Assembly: GCA_019022495.1 (NCBI GenBank)
Contig: JAFEKR010000027.1
Span: 248,001 to 312,000 of the forward strand
DNA from: Epichloe hybrida
Taxonomy: Eukaryota; Ascomycota; Sordariomycetes; Hypocreales; Clavicipitaceae
Direction: 5' to 3'
DNA length: 64,000 nucleotides
Positions 10,761-22,561 of this stretch are shown one piece after another. The notes under the pieces were generated by a model. That model saw only the letters and a list, made by a program, of their open reading frames with translations. It searched no databases and was not told the origin of the DNA. How positions within the stretch are numbered: position 1 is the first letter of the stretch; every line of letters begins with the position of its first letter. The translations under genes were made by a program, and so were the position numbers.

Positions 10761-12980
10761 CTAATTAGTTTAGCTTAGGCCTAGGATAATAGTCTTGCTA
10801 TAGAAAAACCTATAGATAAGAGAATAAGAATATAAGTGTTCTTATAGCAAGATAACTACTAGTTAGTAGTGCTAGCGCTATTTAATATAGGCGCGGAATA
10901 TTTAATAATTTACCCTAAATTATTATTAAAATAGGATTAGAAGAATATAGAAAAAACAGAGATAACACTAGAAAGCATAAGCAAGGATAAGATCCCACAC
11001 TAGGGAATCCTATATAAACTAGTTAAGGTAAAAGATAGCATAGGCTATATAAAGGTTTACTAAGTTAGCTACTATATTACTAATATAGGAGAGGGAATAC
11101 TCCTAGGGATAGACTAGACCCTAGAATATAAACCTATAGTAATAGACTAGAAGCAAGGTTTCTAGAGGTTTCTAATAACCTAGGATTATATTACTTTCGC
11201 TATAGGTAAGCAATAACTTTATAAGGTAGCAAAGCAGTCTTCTATTACGCTATTACTAGCGTCACTAAAGATTAAGGTAGTTAACCTAGAGGTAATAGAA
11301 GAAGATACTAATAAAAATTCACTAATAGGTAACGTAATAAGTAATAACCTAAGTCGCAGCATAGTTATAGCAATAGTAGCAGAATATACTTACATATTAA
11401 AGAAGAAAAAACTAAGAAGCGTAATAGCACTCTAGGTAGTATTTTACGAAGAATTAGCAGCGCTTACATAAGAGATAGATAGTAATACACCCCTATAGTA
11501 AATTCTAGAAGAGTACGCGGAATTTGCAGATATATTTTTAAAGGAGCTAGCTAGTAAGCTCCTGGAATTAGGTAGTTATACTTATATAATTAAATTAGAA
11601 GAGGGAAAATAACCACCCTAGGGACCTATATATAACCTAGCCGAAAAAGAGCTAGAAGTGCTTAGGGAGTACCTAGCAAGTACGTAGGAGAAAGGGTGGA
11701 TTAGAAGATTAACAAGCCTAGTAAGAGCCCTAATTTTATTTATTCTAAAAAAATTAGGGAAATTAAGGCTTTATGTGAATTACAGGGGCCTTAATAGGAT
11801 CACCATCAAAAATAAGGCCCCTTTGCTACTAATCTCTGAAATCCTTAATTAATTAGCAGGTGTAAAGATTTTCATGTCACTAGATCTTTAAGAGGCATAC
11901 TACTAGCTACATATCTATAAGGGCAATAAGTAGAAGATAGCATTCCATTACTATTATAAGCACTTTGAATATCTTATAATGCTATTTAGGTTAGTAAATA
12001 CGCCAGCTACTTTTTAGGAATATATTAACAATGCTCTTAAGGGGCTTATAAATAAATTCTACATTATCTACCTTAATAACACCCTAATATATAGTAGTAA
12101 CCCTATAAGACACATAGAGCATGTCAAAAGAGTGCTAGGGCAACTTCAGGACGCTAACCTCTATATTAACCTTAAAAAGTACTAATTTTTAGTTATAAAG
12201 GCAAAGTTCCTAGGGTTTATTATATCTAAGAAGGGCATTAAGATAAAACCATTGTAGGTTAAAGCCATTACAACCTAGCTAATACCTAGTAGCGTATTTA
12301 ACATTTAATCATTCCTTAGGTTCACAGGGTTTTACTAACGCTTTATAAAATAGTATAATAGGGTAGTAGTCCTACTAATAAACCATCTAAAGGGTATTTA
12401 ACTAGTAGAGTTTAAGCTAGAGCCTAGTAAACTCATAGCGTTTAGAGAACTCTAAAAGAAGTTCTAGGAGGCACTAATCTTAGTACACTTTAACCTACTT
12501 TATCCGCTAAGAGTAAAGACAAACATATCTAGTCACGCAATTAGAGCCATACTCACAATATTAGTACTAGGTAGCTAGCACCTAGTGGCGTATTTTTTAA
12601 GGAAGTTAACTAATATTAAACTTTGCTACTTAACCCTAAATACTAAGTTATTAGCAATCTAAGAGGCATTTTAAGCCTAGAGATATTACCTCGCGTATTT
12701 AACTTATTAGATTACAGTTATTATAGACTATCTAAATTATAAGTACCTAGCTATAAAGCTAAAGCTATCTAGTAGGTAAGTAATAGCGTTAGATAAGCTC
12801 TGTCTATTTAATTTTAGGATTAAATATTATATAAGTAAGCTAAACCCTACTAATGCCTTATTAAGAAAAGCAAATTATATTAGTAAGGAGCATAGGGCAG
12901 AGGCTACGTTCTCGTAGCTACCTAACTTCTTAGCTAAGTTTTTAGATACTAAGTAGCAAGGGCGCTATATATATAATAGT
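10761..12980 (+). pseudogene. Chromovirus A protease, reverse transcriptase and RNase H
   Basis: The protease motif is near 10880, where the expected Asp-Thr/Ser-Gly reads FNIGAE (Asp to Asn). RT lies at about 11,680-12,330: the YVNYRGLN and FRLVN-TPATF blocks are clear, and the YxDD box at 12069-12080 reads Tyr-Leu-Asn-Asn. RNase H is at about 12,480-12,960. Stops are TAG/TAA at former Gln/Trp positions. The end of the segment (12966-12980) is the LINE target duplication. Confidence 0.85.
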
Positions 12981-13199
12981 AATAACTAAAAAGAAAAACT
13001 TCCGCACCGCTCTAAAGGTCCGGAATCGCCTCTAAAATACAAACCACATCAATATTTAAATTCCTCGCCTCCGTTTACCCCCCCCCACAATATTGCATTA
13101 CAACAGAGCTAGTAGCAGGAGTACGGACGTGCTAATAGTAATTAACTTAGGAGAAAGGGGGCTAGTATAAAGCTACCACCACCTAAACGCAAGAATAGG

Positions 13200-14470
13200 A
13201 CAGTTTAACGTTCAGAGTAGCAAGAATAACCCTATGACGGACTAGAACTAATTTAAACATCTAGATAATACGAAATACTACAATAAAATTACAAGCCTTA
13301 TCCCTAGCAATAAAGTTACTTAGGTGTAGCGCATTACTAAAGCTATCGCCAGATAGGCAGCAGACCACGCCCAAGCTAAAGCAAAGGCAACAAACCACAA
13401 CAACAGCAACATCCACACTACTAAAGAAGCCCTTAAACAAGCCCTCAAAGAGGCTATTAAAGAAGGAGCTAAAGGAAGCAATACTCTAACCTAGGTAAGT
13501 ATTACCGCTAGCCTAGCCCCTAAACAAATAAACAACTTACCTCCCCCCCTCTAAATCCCTAGTAAATAGGACTAAGAGGTACTTATTAAAGGGAACACTA
13601 TCTAGGAATCGCTCTAGTCTAGGGGCGCGAAAGACATAGTAATAGCAGTAAACAGAGCCATAGGCTAGACCATAGCAGTAGTAGCTAAAAGACTCCCTAG
13701 CAGGGACATAATCATTACCTTTAAAGTAAACACTACCTAACACAGAGAAGACTAAAAATAGATTACTAAAGCATTTAGGCTAGAGGTAACCCTTTACTAT
13801 TATATACTTAGCGTTATTATTAAAGGATTCCTAACTAAACACACCTCTCTTAAGAACCTAGTAATAGAAATTAGAAAGGCTAATAAGGTAAACATAGTAA
13901 AAGTAATAGCAAGATAACCCTAGGGCAAAGGCACCTAAAGAACCACTCTAATACTAGGCCTAGCCAAAGTAAAAGATACTAATAAGATATACTAAGATAG
14001 CATAGTCTTTAAAGCAGAGCTTTTCTAAACCAAACTATATAACAAGACCCTATAACCCTAATAGTGCTATAATTACTTCTAAACCAGCCACATAGCCAAG
14101 TTCTACAAGGCAGCACTAAGGTATAGCAGGTGTAAAGCTAGCTATTATAAGGATAGAGAGTCCTCCTACCTAGCAAAAGACAGATAGGTAAAAGAGAACT
14201 ATATCCTATACTCTAGACTACACCTAGCCTAGTTAAGGGACTATCCTATTCTAAAAGAGAAGTAAAACACCACTAAAGCAGGATATCTTAAATAGCCCTC
14301 CTGCTTTACCACCCACTCCCTAAGCAAAGGCTTAACCACACCCTATAAGAGACCTAGCATAGTAGCGGAACCTATTATTATAGTAAGCAGAAAGAGAGAA
14401 CGCCCTATAAATACAGAATAAAGCGCTAAACAACTAAGATTAGGAAGCATTAGACAGTACACGGAGCGAC
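13200..14470 (+). pseudogene. LINE ORF1 (gag-like)
   Basis: A degraded frame with Ala/Lys-rich N-terminal part. At about 14,060-14,240 a run of Cys/His/Tyr residues spaced like two or three CCHC knuckles remains (Cys-Tyr-Asn-Tyr...His-Ile-Ala-Lys; Arg-Cys-Lys-Ala...Tyr-Tyr-Lys-Asp), with several Cys to Tyr changes. Stops are frequent. Confidence 0.65.
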
Positions 14471-14519
14471 TTAGAGCTAGAACAAAGCTAGCATAAGATA
14501 GTAGTAACTAATAACCTCC

Positions 14520-17500
14520 CTAATTAATATAATAATATTATAAGTCCTTTTCTAGAACATAAATAAGAAGAACAAACTAGCACATATAGCACTCTATTAC
14601 TAGACTAACATAGACGTAATCGCAATCTAAGAATAGGAACACACAAGAAACCCATAGCCCCTAGCACCAGGCCTCACCTAGTTCTAACTCACGTATTACA
14701 ATAGACGCAATATAGTATATATAAATAAGAAATACAAAGCAGGGTCGTAGTTAGCCTAGGGAGGGACTAACTAGTTGCTAGTAAAGCTACAAGGAGTTAA
14801 TATTTACTCCCTTTACTCAGAGGGATATAGTAATAACTAAAACACCCCTATTCACATAATTAACCTAGAGGAGCCCCGTAACCAAAGCATATTTATAGGT
14901 AACTTTAACTAAAAGCACCCCCTCTAGGATAAGCTAGACAGGAAAACTAATAGAGCAGACAAACTACTAGAGTTCACAGACTAGTAAAGGCTTGGACTTA
15001 TTACACCCTAGGGCAAGCCCACAAGATAATATAAAGACAATAGAGATAGCACTATTAATCTAGCATAGGCCACACTAGATATTAGAGTCTACTATAAAGG
15101 CGCTAAAGACATCCCTAGATCCAACTATATCCCATAACTAATTAGCATCTTTAATAAACAACAGGAAGCCATCCCCTAGGTCCTTAGATATATATAGGGA
15201 GCCATAAACCGACCACACATAAAGGCAGAGGCTATAATTAGACTCTAGCCTAAGAACACGCCAGACCTATGTAACAAAGAGGGAATAGATAACTACATAA
15301 TATAGCTTATCACAAGCCTATAATAGATTATAGATAAGGCAGTCCTAAAGAAGGCCTAGGGACTCCCTAGCCTAGAGGCATAGTAGTTAAGAAAAGCCTA
15401 AGAGTCAGTTAGTAAAGCAAGGCAAGCCAAGAGATAATAAAGACACTAGAGGACTAACGCAAACTAGCAAGCCTATACTAAGGCAGACAAGGACTAAGAA
15501 CGTGTTATAAGGGAAGAGAAAAGAAATACATAGAGGGACATATTACAAAAGGCTAACACATAGGAAAAAGACAGAGGGGTCTAGAGGCTTAAGAGATAGG
15601 CCTAGCTTTAAAGCTAGGCCCCCCCGGAGCTCCCTAGACTCCCTAAGCTAGAAAGAAGCAAAAACAACCCTAACCTAGCTACCACATATAATAACAAGGC
15701 TAGCGTACTAGCACAAAGATTCTTCCCTAAGCCAATAGCGGACCTCTTACACATACTAGACCTCTCCTTCCTAGAGCTAGAAAACACACTATTACTAGAT
15801 AAAGAATAATTCAGGCAAGAGGAGATTAATAATATCCTAGTAAACATAGCTAGTTAGAAGGTACTAGGGGATAATAAACTCCTAGCAGGCCTCATTAAAG
15901 CCTATAATAACCTAGCTAAAGATACTATAGCTAGGCTCCTAAATATAGTCCTAGAAATAGGATACTTCCTAGCCTACTTCTAAACCATAAGGGTAGTAGT
16001 AATTAGGAAACCTAGTAAAGCCACTAAGAAAATAAGGAAAGCTAACATATAAAGACTAATCTCACTACTTAACATAGTAGGAAAGATTATAGAAGCGGTA
16101 ATAGCAAAGCAACTTATAGCCTTTACTAAGGTAGAGGGGCTACTCCCTAAACTCTAGATAGGCAACAGGATAAATAGATTAATAGAAACCATAATAAGAG
16201 TCCTTATTAAATACATTAGGGAGGCCTAGGGTAAGGGCGGTATTGCCTCACTAGCGCAAATAGATATATCTTTAGCATTTAATAAAGTTAGCTACCTATA
16301 CCTAATACACCTACTTATAAAGATAGGAGTCCTGTAATAGCTAATAGTAGTAATACAAAGCTTCCTCACGGATAGAACAAGCTAGCTTAGCTTTAATAGA
16401 GAACTCTCTAAACTATTTGCAATTAAGGCTAGCACCCTATAGGGTTTACCCCTCTCCCTAATCCTCTTCCTACTTTACTTAGCAAAGCTTTATATCTACC
16501 TCTAGGCTATTCTAAGCATAGTAGCTATAGGATTCATAGATAACATAAACATAGTAGCCTTTAGTAAGAACATAGCATAGACCTAGAGGAGACTAGAGGC
16601 TACGTAGAAGATTTATAAGGAATAGGCAAAGCAAGCAGGAGTTAAGTTTAACCTAGCTAAAACTAAACTTATACACTTTAGCAAGTCCTATAGACCTCCC
16701 TAGGCTAGAGTCTAACTTAGAGCAAAGGAGATAGCGCCTATAGAATTATATAGATTCCTAGGAGTGTAAGTTAATAGAAAACTTAACTAGAGCGCCTATA
16801 GAAATATCCTTAAGGGCAAGCTAGCCTAGCAGCGGCTTACACTCTCTAAGCTAGTAGCATTAGCCTAGGGATACAGCTTTAGAGATGCTAGACTTCTATA
16901 TATATAGGTAGTCTAGCCTATCCTTACCTATAGAGCAAGCGCCTACCATACCCCTACTAAGAAGGGAGAAAAGCTAAGAGAAGTAGTAAAAAGCTTTATA
17001 GCAAATCAATTAGCCTACCTCTAGATTATCACAGGGGCGTTTAAGGCCATACCTATTACATAACTAGAGGTTAAGACCTACATCCCCCCCCTTAACCTCT
17101 ACCTAAATAAGATAAAGCAAAGGTTCAAAGACAGAATTATTAATAGCAGGATAGCAAGGACAATCTAAGCCGCAGCCAACTTAGTTATAATAGTACTACA
17201 CCATAGGAGAAGACCCCTACCTATTAATAATAAGCCAGACGCGAATATAGATAAGGAATAAAAGAAACATTAGGAGGACTAGCATAATAAGGAGAGGCTA
17301 GCCTAGAGTAAACGCATTAGAGAACCAACTAAAGACTAACTACCCTCCTATAACCTAAAGGAAATCCAGGAATTCCACACTAATATAGACAAGCACATCT
17401 CTTTAATAATTATCTAACTACACACAGGAAAGATAGGCCTAAATAAGTTCCTATTCCAAAGAAAGGTTCCTAGGGTGGTTTCGCCCCTATGCAGCTATAG

Positions 17501-17990
17501 TCAAGCTATAGAAAACTAATACCACGTACTAGTTAATTATAGCAAATATAACTATAGGTAACCTTAGTAGTAATGGCCCGCTAACGCACGGGAGGCAAGG
17601 CTAGCCCTAAACAAACCTTAAAAAGCAAAATATTTAGCCAAATAGTTCCTTAGCACAAGACAACTCTAATATTACTCATTAGCATAGGAGCTAGCTATAA
17701 GATAGCTTAGAATACCTCCGGACCTAGGCTAACTTCATTAATAAACGGAAAACCTCCCAATTACAAATCTAGCATAAGGGATAAAACGAATAGTGTAAGC
17801 ACAGAGGTAAGCTAGGGGAGGGACTAATTTCACAATTTACAATCATAATAGAGAACATTCAGGTCTAGAACTATTATTAGATTAATTTCAACTATAAACT
17901 CCAGGTATTATAAGTCCCACTAGCCTACTACCACCCTTACTCTAAACTAAAATTAAGCTACTACCTTATTCCTCCTCTAGAAGAGGGGTT
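14520..17990 (+). pseudogene. LINE ORF2 (endonuclease and reverse transcriptase)
   Basis: Endonuclease at about 14,540-15,200: the GDFNxxHPLWD block at 14898-14930 now reads Gly-Asn-Phe-Asn-stop-Lys-His-Pro-Leu-stop-Asp. RT at about 15,900-16,900: the FxDD box at 16533-16544 reads Phe-Ile-Asp-Asn, followed by recognisable AFSKN, KFNLAKTKLIHF and FLGV blocks. The C-terminal TGAFKAIPI segment near 17,030 is typical of Tad1-clade ORF2. Many TAG/TAA interrupt it. Confidence 0.85.
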
Positions 17991-19535
17991 ACACCTATAG
18001 CCACCTAGTTATAACTTTTCACAGGGATAATAGCAAGCAGGAGATAGTTTATCTCTGCTATACACGCGTTAAGGCATATAAGCTAAAAGATAAGCTTAGT
18101 ATACTATTCCTTAGAGAAACTAGCCTAGTCTAGGCCTACTACTAAGGCGCTTTATTTCTTCTTTACCTAATTACTAGCATAAAGCTTCTTAACCTAGTCC
18201 TAGAAGCCTTCTAGAGTTTATTAAGGAGAATATTAGAGCTAGAACAGACCCACTACTAGGCTAGAGCAGACTTACCTCACCCCTATTAGCTATAGAAGCC
18301 TAGGTCTTAACTAACCACTAGTGCTTATTCCGGTTACTAGATATATTTAGCTACATAGCAAATTAGACACGGAACTAAGCTAGAATAGAGGTAATTATTA
18401 CCTAGTGGCATTAATAGTTCCAAACCTAATAGTCAAAATACGTGTTAGTAGCTGCCCCTATCTAGCGAGTTAGCCCCGTTACCAAGCCGGAGCAGGGCTA
18501 ACCTACTAACAATAAGATAGCACTAATGCCTGAGGTCCTAAATCAAATAAGACTCGCAGGACACATATTAGACTTCTCTTAGTACACTAAGCTAAGGCAA
18601 ATTAGCAGCGGACCAGGCCTAGAATAAAGGCAAATATAACTTATAAATAAACCCTTTTCCATTACCCGCGTGTATTACTTCTTAGTTATAAACTTCCTTA
18701 GGAAGTCCTTATACTTATGGGATTCCTAGGCGAATTAGAGCTAGACAAGTAGTAATACTAAAGTACTTATAGCTTCTAGCGCTATTATACTAGATTTATT
18801 CCAAATCTATAGTAAACATTAGCAAATAATCTAACCCTAGCCTAGGATAGCCTTAAATAGCTAGAAAGAAAAGAAGAACCCATAGGAAGTTTAATATAAA
18901 GAGAAGAAAGAGATTAGGACCCTAGGGGGGGGAGAGCTCTCTTTTATACTTACAAAGAGGGGGGGGGGGGATAATTCAGATAACTTACTTAAAAATAAAG
19001 CATAACACAATTAACAAATTTAATAACACATAAGCAATCTCATCCTAGGACCGTACTAGTCTAGGGCTATAACTACCCTCCCCCTATGCTAATTAAATAA
19101 AACTATGTGCTTAGACTTTACTAGACATATAAGGCGGAGGCAAGCCAGAGATAGCTAAAAAGTAAGGCTATAGAAGAGTTAGCGTGAAAGTGAACAAGAA
19201 GTGAATTAACGCTATAAATCCGGATTCACTCTACCCTAGCCCAAAGCAGAGAGACTTAGGATAGATATATTATCACACTAGAACAAGACTAGAAAGGGCT
19301 TATTCCACACATTTTTCCTTTCTTTTTTCTTTTTAATAGGATAAGGCTAGCGTAAGCTAGTAACAAACACCTATAACAGGAAACACACTAAGCAGCGCAG
19401 ACCTATCACAGGGCTAGCGCTAGCCCGTACACAGACGTAAGGGGGTTTTTCTTCCTAGTATAGGGTTTTCCCTTTTGACTTAGTAGTAGGAGTACTAGTA
19501 ATAGCCATCTATAGAGCTAGCTAGCGTAAATAATA
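17991..19535 (+). other. LINE 3' region
   Basis: About 1.5 kb without a frame I can identify. It may include RNase H remnants at the left side. It carries G-runs at about 18,928-18,935 and 18,957-18,970 and a T-rich stretch near 19,310-19,340. No long poly-A tail is seen before the TSD. Confidence 0.5.
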
Positions 19536-19550
19536 TATATATATAATAGT

Positions 19551-20808
19551 GTAGTCGCAGGCCCTAAGGTTATATTACTTAGCGTAGTTAATAGTTTATT
19601 ATAAGAACACTACAAGGGCTATTTAAGCCTCTAGGGTTTTAAGAAGACATAACTTTATTATATTATTAAGGAACCTAATAGTCCTGCAAAGCCCGTGAGT
19701 AGTACGCTAACTAGGTTCGCTTATTATAAGTAATAAGGTCACGCCTTATCTATACTTTCTAATATTTCTGTAAGTCTAGTAAGCCTACAGGTTAGAAGTC
19801 TAGCTAGGTTAGTAGTTAGTAAGTAACGTAAGCGCCCCCTTAAAATACTACTTAGTTATAATTTATCTATAAGTCTAAAAGCATACTATAAGCTAGCCAC
19901 TTATAGTAGTATTATAGCAAGAATACAGGTAGTCTAGTAAACCTCTTCTAAGTTCGCACGTAATACGTGTCCTATGTACGTAAAATTAGAGACTCTAATT
20001 TAAGTTATATTATTTTAAGCATAGTAAGGTAATAACTTTACTATAGGTTATAGGAAGGTGCTTAAGAGCAGCAACCTTAAAGCATTATAAATATAGTCTG
20101 TTAGGCCCTCTAAGCTATTAATATTTTAAAATAAAATTTTTATTCTAGTAAGTATAAGAAAGGAAATTTTACTACTTACCTATAATAACCTAGCAGCAGG
20201 CTACTAGGGAGTTAGCAAGACCCTCTGTTAGATTATAAGTTAGTATTACTAGCTAACAATAAAGAAAGACACTAAGTTATATATGCAAACTTACATAAGC
20301 TATTAGACTTTAAAGCTAAGGCACTATAAACCTTATAGTAAGCTAGCTATGCTACTAGTGCCTAATCAGCCTTTTTAAGAATTATTAATGGATTTTATCA
20401 TAGGGCTACCACCCGTAAAAGACGCAAATTAGACCTATAATGCGATCTTAGTCATTGTGGACTATTTTATAAAATACAGTATTTACATCCTTATTTTAAC
20501 GCGAATAACTAGCAACAAGTTAGCTACTATATTCCTAGAGTATATTTTTAAGGATTATAGCGCCCTAGAAGGCATTATTATAGACTATGGTTTAACTTTT
20601 ACTAGCGGGTTTTAAACAACCTTCTACTATTTTATTATAACTAAGTAGTAACTAAGCACTGTGTTTTACCCGTAAATAGATAGTTAGACGGAACGTTTAA
20701 ACTAAGTTTTAGAGCATTATTTAAGAGCCTTTGCTTGCTTTAATTAGACTAATTAGGCTAATAATCTTTTAATAGTATAGTTTGCGTATAACATAAGCGT
20801 CTATTTAA
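19551..20808 (+). pseudogene. Chromovirus A H2C2 zinc-binding and integrase, first part
   Basis: An H2C2-type segment at about 20,150-20,330 is followed by the integrase core (Met-Asp-Phe-Ile-Ile-Gly-Leu-Pro at about 20,390; later Ile-Val-Asp-Tyr-Phe and Ile-Ile-Asp-Tyr-Gly). It breaks at 20808/20816 inside the segment before the alpha-helix that normally reads N-S-x-H, where element X inserted; the frame continues at 29105. Confidence 0.82.
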
Positions 20809-20825
20809 CTTATAACCAGAGCATT

Positions 20826-20880
20826 GCAATACAATACAATACATCCAAAATTTTACAATACAATACAATACATGTATTAT
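20826..20880. repeat. (CAATA)n array, left end of X
   Basis: Two runs of the pentanucleotide CAATA separated by an AT-rich spacer, next to the left TIR. CA dinucleotides are intact. Confidence 0.9.
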
Positions 20881-22226
20881 TTGTATTGTTTTGTATTTTT
20901 TTTTCTTTTTCTTTAGTTTTAAGTAAATTCCTTAATTATAAGGTATATATAGTTAATATAATAGCTTATAATAGCTTATAATAGCTTATATATATATATT
21001 ACTTTTATTACTTATATAACTTAAAATATTATTAGTGTTAAAGTTTAATTAAAAATAAATAAGTAATAAATTAATATAATATAAATATAAGTATTTATAA
21101 GTAAATTACTATAGAAAAAGCTAGACTTATTAATTATTTAGTATTTAAAGGTTTTTTAAAATATTAATAAAATAAAATTCCTTTCTTTTTTATGTTTTTA
21201 ATATTATACTATTTATAATTTTATACTAATAGAAAGTAAGTCCTAATATAACTATAAGACTTACTTTAGTATATTTCTCTCTTTTTAACTAAAATTACAT
21301 AACTAAGTAAAGAGATTATTATGTTTATAGTATAACTAATAGGACCCACTTTTAGACCCACTTTTGTATATATATTTCTTTTTAGCTAGAATTATATAAC
21401 TAAGTAAAGAGATAATACTAGGTTTATAGTATAACTAATAGGGCCCACTTTTAGACCCACTTTTATATATCCTCCCTTCTTAGCTAAAGTTATATAACTA
21501 TAGAAAGGGATTATACTTGGTTTTTAGTGTTTAACAAGACCCACTTTAAGACCCACTTTAAGAAACACTATATAACTAAGTAAGTAAGCTAAAAGTAGTA
21601 TAAATAATTAAACTTACTTTTAAAGCTTATTTATTTATTTACTTAATATTAAAAAAATAGTATATATATTATGATTATTCTTTATATAATATTTTAACTT
21701 TTCTTTATAAGCTTTTCCTAGGTTTTTTCCTTTTCTTTTAGTTTAAAAAAGGTTTAAAGCTAATATAATTTATTATAATTATAATAAAATAGCTTAATAG
21801 TAAAAGAAGCATTTATTAAATAAATTTTAATTTTCTCTTTATAATAAATTCCTTATATATATAAGTATATTTTTATTAGAGTTTTAATCTTATTTATTTA
21901 GAATTATAAATTATTTCTTTAGGGTAAATATTATATTTAAAGCAAAAATACTATATTAAAATGCATAGTAAATCCTAAATAAAAGCTAGAAAGATAGGAT
22001 AACCTTTAAAATATAAAGAATAAATTTTACTATAAGTTAAGTTTAGATAATACTATTTATAGCTACCCTATATATATATATAGCTTAATAGTCTAAATTA
22101 GCTAAAACTTTATAATTCTATAACTAAATACCTAAATAGTATAAAAATTTAAGGATATCTTATTTAGATTATATTAAAAATCTACTATATAATAAGTATA
22201 TATACCACCTTACCTTTTTAATAATA

Positions 22227-22265
22227 CATTGTATTATATTGTAATGTATTGTAATGTATTGTATT
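22227..22265. repeat. (GTATT)n array at the copia A2 insertion point
   Basis: Inverted-orientation copies (TTGTATTATATTG.. type) of the same pentanucleotide, partly mutated. The last unit GTATT (22261-22265) is the left TSD of copia A2. Confidence 0.85.
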
Positions 22266-22561
22266 TGTTAGTATCTACAGGATACCATTGACCTACGCGT
22301 AGGGTTTTTAGGGTGGACTAAAGTACACGTAATCATCATATATTCTAGTCTATTAAAGCAAGCAAAAGAGGGATTAAATAGAAGCAAAGAGGGTATACTA
22401 TTTATTATAGGAAAAGGGACCTTAATTAGGGTCATCGGCGAAGAGGCCACATATGCTAACCCCGATTACGGCGTGGTTAGGCTAGACATGTAGGTCCGCG
22501 ATATAACGCGCTTACCTAATTAGAGGCGCGTTCCCTTGTTAATATTATGCTTATTCTAACA
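22266..22561 (-). repeat. Copia A2 3' LTR (left)
   Basis: 296 bp; more strongly RIP-mutated than its partner, with many TA where the right LTR has CA or TG. Confidence 0.93.

Larger units (their letters stand above)
12981..19535 (+). mobile_element. LINE (Tad1-like non-LTR retrotransposon)
   Basis: Flanked by an exact 15-bp duplication TATATATATAATAGT (12966-12980 and 19536-19550); it is low complexity, so the exact ends could shift slightly. It encodes ORF1 with zinc-knuckle relics, then an APE-type endonuclease and an RT, all plus strand, with no LTRs. It lies between the RNase H and the H2C2/integrase of chromovirus A, and the A frame reads on across the junction. At 6.55 kb the size fits a full-length Tad-like element. 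Confidence 0.85.

Noticed and set aside
13537..15847. Minus-strand ORFs at 13537-13743 and 15614-15847
   Set aside because: They lie antisense to the LINE ORFs, where RIP has left no TAA/TAG on that strand by chance.
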